Assembly: GCF_007751715.1 (NCBI RefSeq)
Contig: NZ_CP036292.1
Coordinates: forward strand, 1,116,001 to 1,180,000
Length of the DNA: 64,000 nucleotides
Direction: 5' to 3'
DNA from: Rosistilla oblonga
Lineage (GTDB): Bacteria; Planctomycetota; Planctomycetia; Pirellulales; Pirellulaceae
Below the pieces are notes generated by a model, which was given only the letters and a program-made list of their open reading frames with translations, did not search any database and was not told where the DNA came from. Position numbers and translations under genes: made by a program. Positions 63,029 through 64,000 of this stretch are shown here, one piece after another. Position 1 is the first letter of the stretch. Each line of letters starts with the position of its first letter.

Positions 63029-64000
63029 ATGTTTTTACGATCGCTCCCTTTTGCTGTCGCTATCGCGGTCTTCACGCTCCAGTTGTGTCCTGTCCGGTCT
63101 GCGGAGGGGCAAGACCGACCTCGTTTTTTTGTCGATCGGCAAGGTCCTCGCCAAAACGTCGAACAGCTGATTTTTTCAAACGATTCCCAACGTTTGCTTG
63201 CGTGCGGTTTTGATAAGTCGGTGCACGTCTGGGATGTGGGGGCCAATGCGAAGTCGTCGCCGGAAGCGACCGATAAAATTGCCTTCGTCAAATCTTTGCG
63301 TTGGGAGATCGCTCGAGGAATTCGTGGCGTGATTCGTTGTCTGGCGGTTGCTCCCAAGGGGGATGAGCTTGCGATCGCAGGCTATAGCGCTCGCGCGCAA
63401 CCTGGCGACATTATTTTGATGCGTGAAGGAGACGGTAGCGTGATCGCATCGCTCCCCACACCTGCGGCTCGCGCACAGAATATCGCCTTGGCAGGACACA
63501 CTCGACCGGTCCTTTCACTCGATTTTTCGCCTTCAGGCAACCGTTTAATCTCCTCCGACTTGGCTGGCGAAGTTATTGTTTGGACGTCCGCTGGTAATCG
63601 AGAAAACTGGACGCGAAGCCAATTGTTCGCCGAAGAGGGAGGCGATGATGCGCGTCAACAGATCGTTCGGTTTCTAAGCGAAGACGAAGTCTTGGTCGTT
63701 CGGCCCCGTGGCGATCAACGTATTGTGCAACGAGTCGATGTGCAGACCAAGGCGCAGAACACTGTTTCCGATTCGCAATCAACCCAAGTCGGAGCGTTAG
63801 CGGTAAGCAACGACCGCACGCGTTGGATGCACGCGGATTGGAACGGGAACGTACGGATTCGTCGAGCGGTTGACGACCGGGTCGAGTTCCAGTTTAGGAC
63901 GCGGTTGCCGATCGTGCTGGATGCGGCATGGGGACCGCACGATTTGCTTGCCATCGTTTCCAGTGAAAATTCACAGGGAAAAGGTGCCGGCATGTTGGAA
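63029..64000 (+). CDS. Secreted WD40-repeat protein, C-terminus beyond window
   Basis: 324 codons are visible before the right edge and no stop occurs. ATG 63029 begins a signal peptide (LRSLPFAVAIAVFTLQLCPVRS). Several WD40 blades follow: LIFSNDSQRLLACGFDKSVHVWDV near 50-70, AGHTRPVLSLDFSPSGNRLISSDL near 155-180 and ALAVSNDRTRWMHADWNGNV near 260-280. Planctomycete proteins of this design often continue into further blades or a caspase-like domain; this cannot be judged here. It is a separate transcript behind the 62939 terminator. Confidence 0.85.
   Translation, partial: MFLRSLPFAVAIAVFTLQLCPVRSAEGQDRPRFFVDRQGPRQNVEQLIFSNDSQRLLACGFDKSVHVWDVGANAKSSPEATDKIAFVKSLRWEIARGIRGVIRCLAVAPKGDELAIAGYSARAQPGDIILMREGDGSVIASLPTPAARAQNIALAGHTRPVLSLDFSPSGNRLISSDLAGEVIVWTSAGNRENWTRSQLFAEEGGDDARQQIVRFLSEDEVLVVRPRGDQRIVQRVDVQTKAQNTVSDSQSTQVGALAVSNDRTRWMHADWNGNVRIRRAVDDRVEFQFRTRLPIVLDAAWGPHDLLAIVSSENSQGKGAGMLE

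Overview
The window is about 64 kb of bacterial chromosome, mostly 58-60% GC. I infer a planctomycete (Planctomycetota, probably Pirellulales/Pirellulaceae, Rhodopirellula/Rosistilla-like). The evidence is the mix of families nearly confined to that phylum: a PVC-type cytochrome c with a propeller dehydrogenase domain, a DUF1549/DUF1553 cytochrome (PSD1) next to a DUF1501 Tat-exported protein, a DUF1559 pseudopilin, an SHD1-domain secreted protein, an FGE-like secreted protein, a Ser/Thr kinase of the planctomycete type, a Tyr-rich secreted protein and a WD40 secreted protein. No rRNA, tRNA, CRISPR array or intact transposase was recognised.

Layout. 1-6.1 kb: an epimerase running off the left edge, a two-gene module of unknown function (1076-1803), a PVC-type cytochrome and a PA0069-type radical SAM protein, with two related 185-190 bp palindromic elements between them. 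6.4-11.2 kb: the PSD1/DUF1501 pair. 11.2-17.1 kb: a repeat-rich zone. Three copies of a roughly 270-350 bp dispersed repeat and an IS3 orfA fragment surround a visibly lower-GC, five-gene, overlapping minus-strand cluster (12063-16234): membrane-anchored secreted protein, 12-cysteine secreted protein, membrane-anchored C39-like peptidase, DUF1573-like protein, DUF1559 pseudopilin. This is the most unusual part of the window. 17.5-33.1 kb: housekeeping and processing genes (membrane glycerophosphodiesterase, M16 protease, beta-CASP nuclease, sucA, SHD1 protein, asd-truA, FGE-like protein, nitrilase-family amidase). 33.3-37 kb: an orphan TAXI binding lipoprotein, a 245 bp MITE-like element, and a three-gene glycosyltransferase-methyltransferase-GtrA operon. 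37.2-45 kb: an RND efflux pump (permease plus adaptor), ASCH protein, amidohydrolase and a membrane protein of unknown function. 45.6-49.3 kb: SGNH hydrolase, a nucleotidyltransferase two-gene module bracketed by 31 bp direct repeats, ThiO-type oxidase and a DUF2064 glycosyltransferase. 49.6-57.3 kb: Ser/Thr kinase, acyltransferase, Flp pilin, then an overlapping operon of ABC-2 permease and two CNNM-type proteins. 57.4-64 kb: an outer-membrane-type protein and a moderately AT-richer set of secreted proteins (di-heme cytochrome, FlgO/CsgG-like protein, Tyr-rich protein, WD40 protein cut by the right edge).

The genes are mostly independent units. Clear co-transcription, shown by overlapping stop and start codons, is seen in the 12-16 kb cluster, GT-MT-GtrA, the two small modules (1076-1803 and 46643-47463), ABC2-CNNM-CNNM and asd-truA. 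Family names come from reading motifs by eye; no database search was run.
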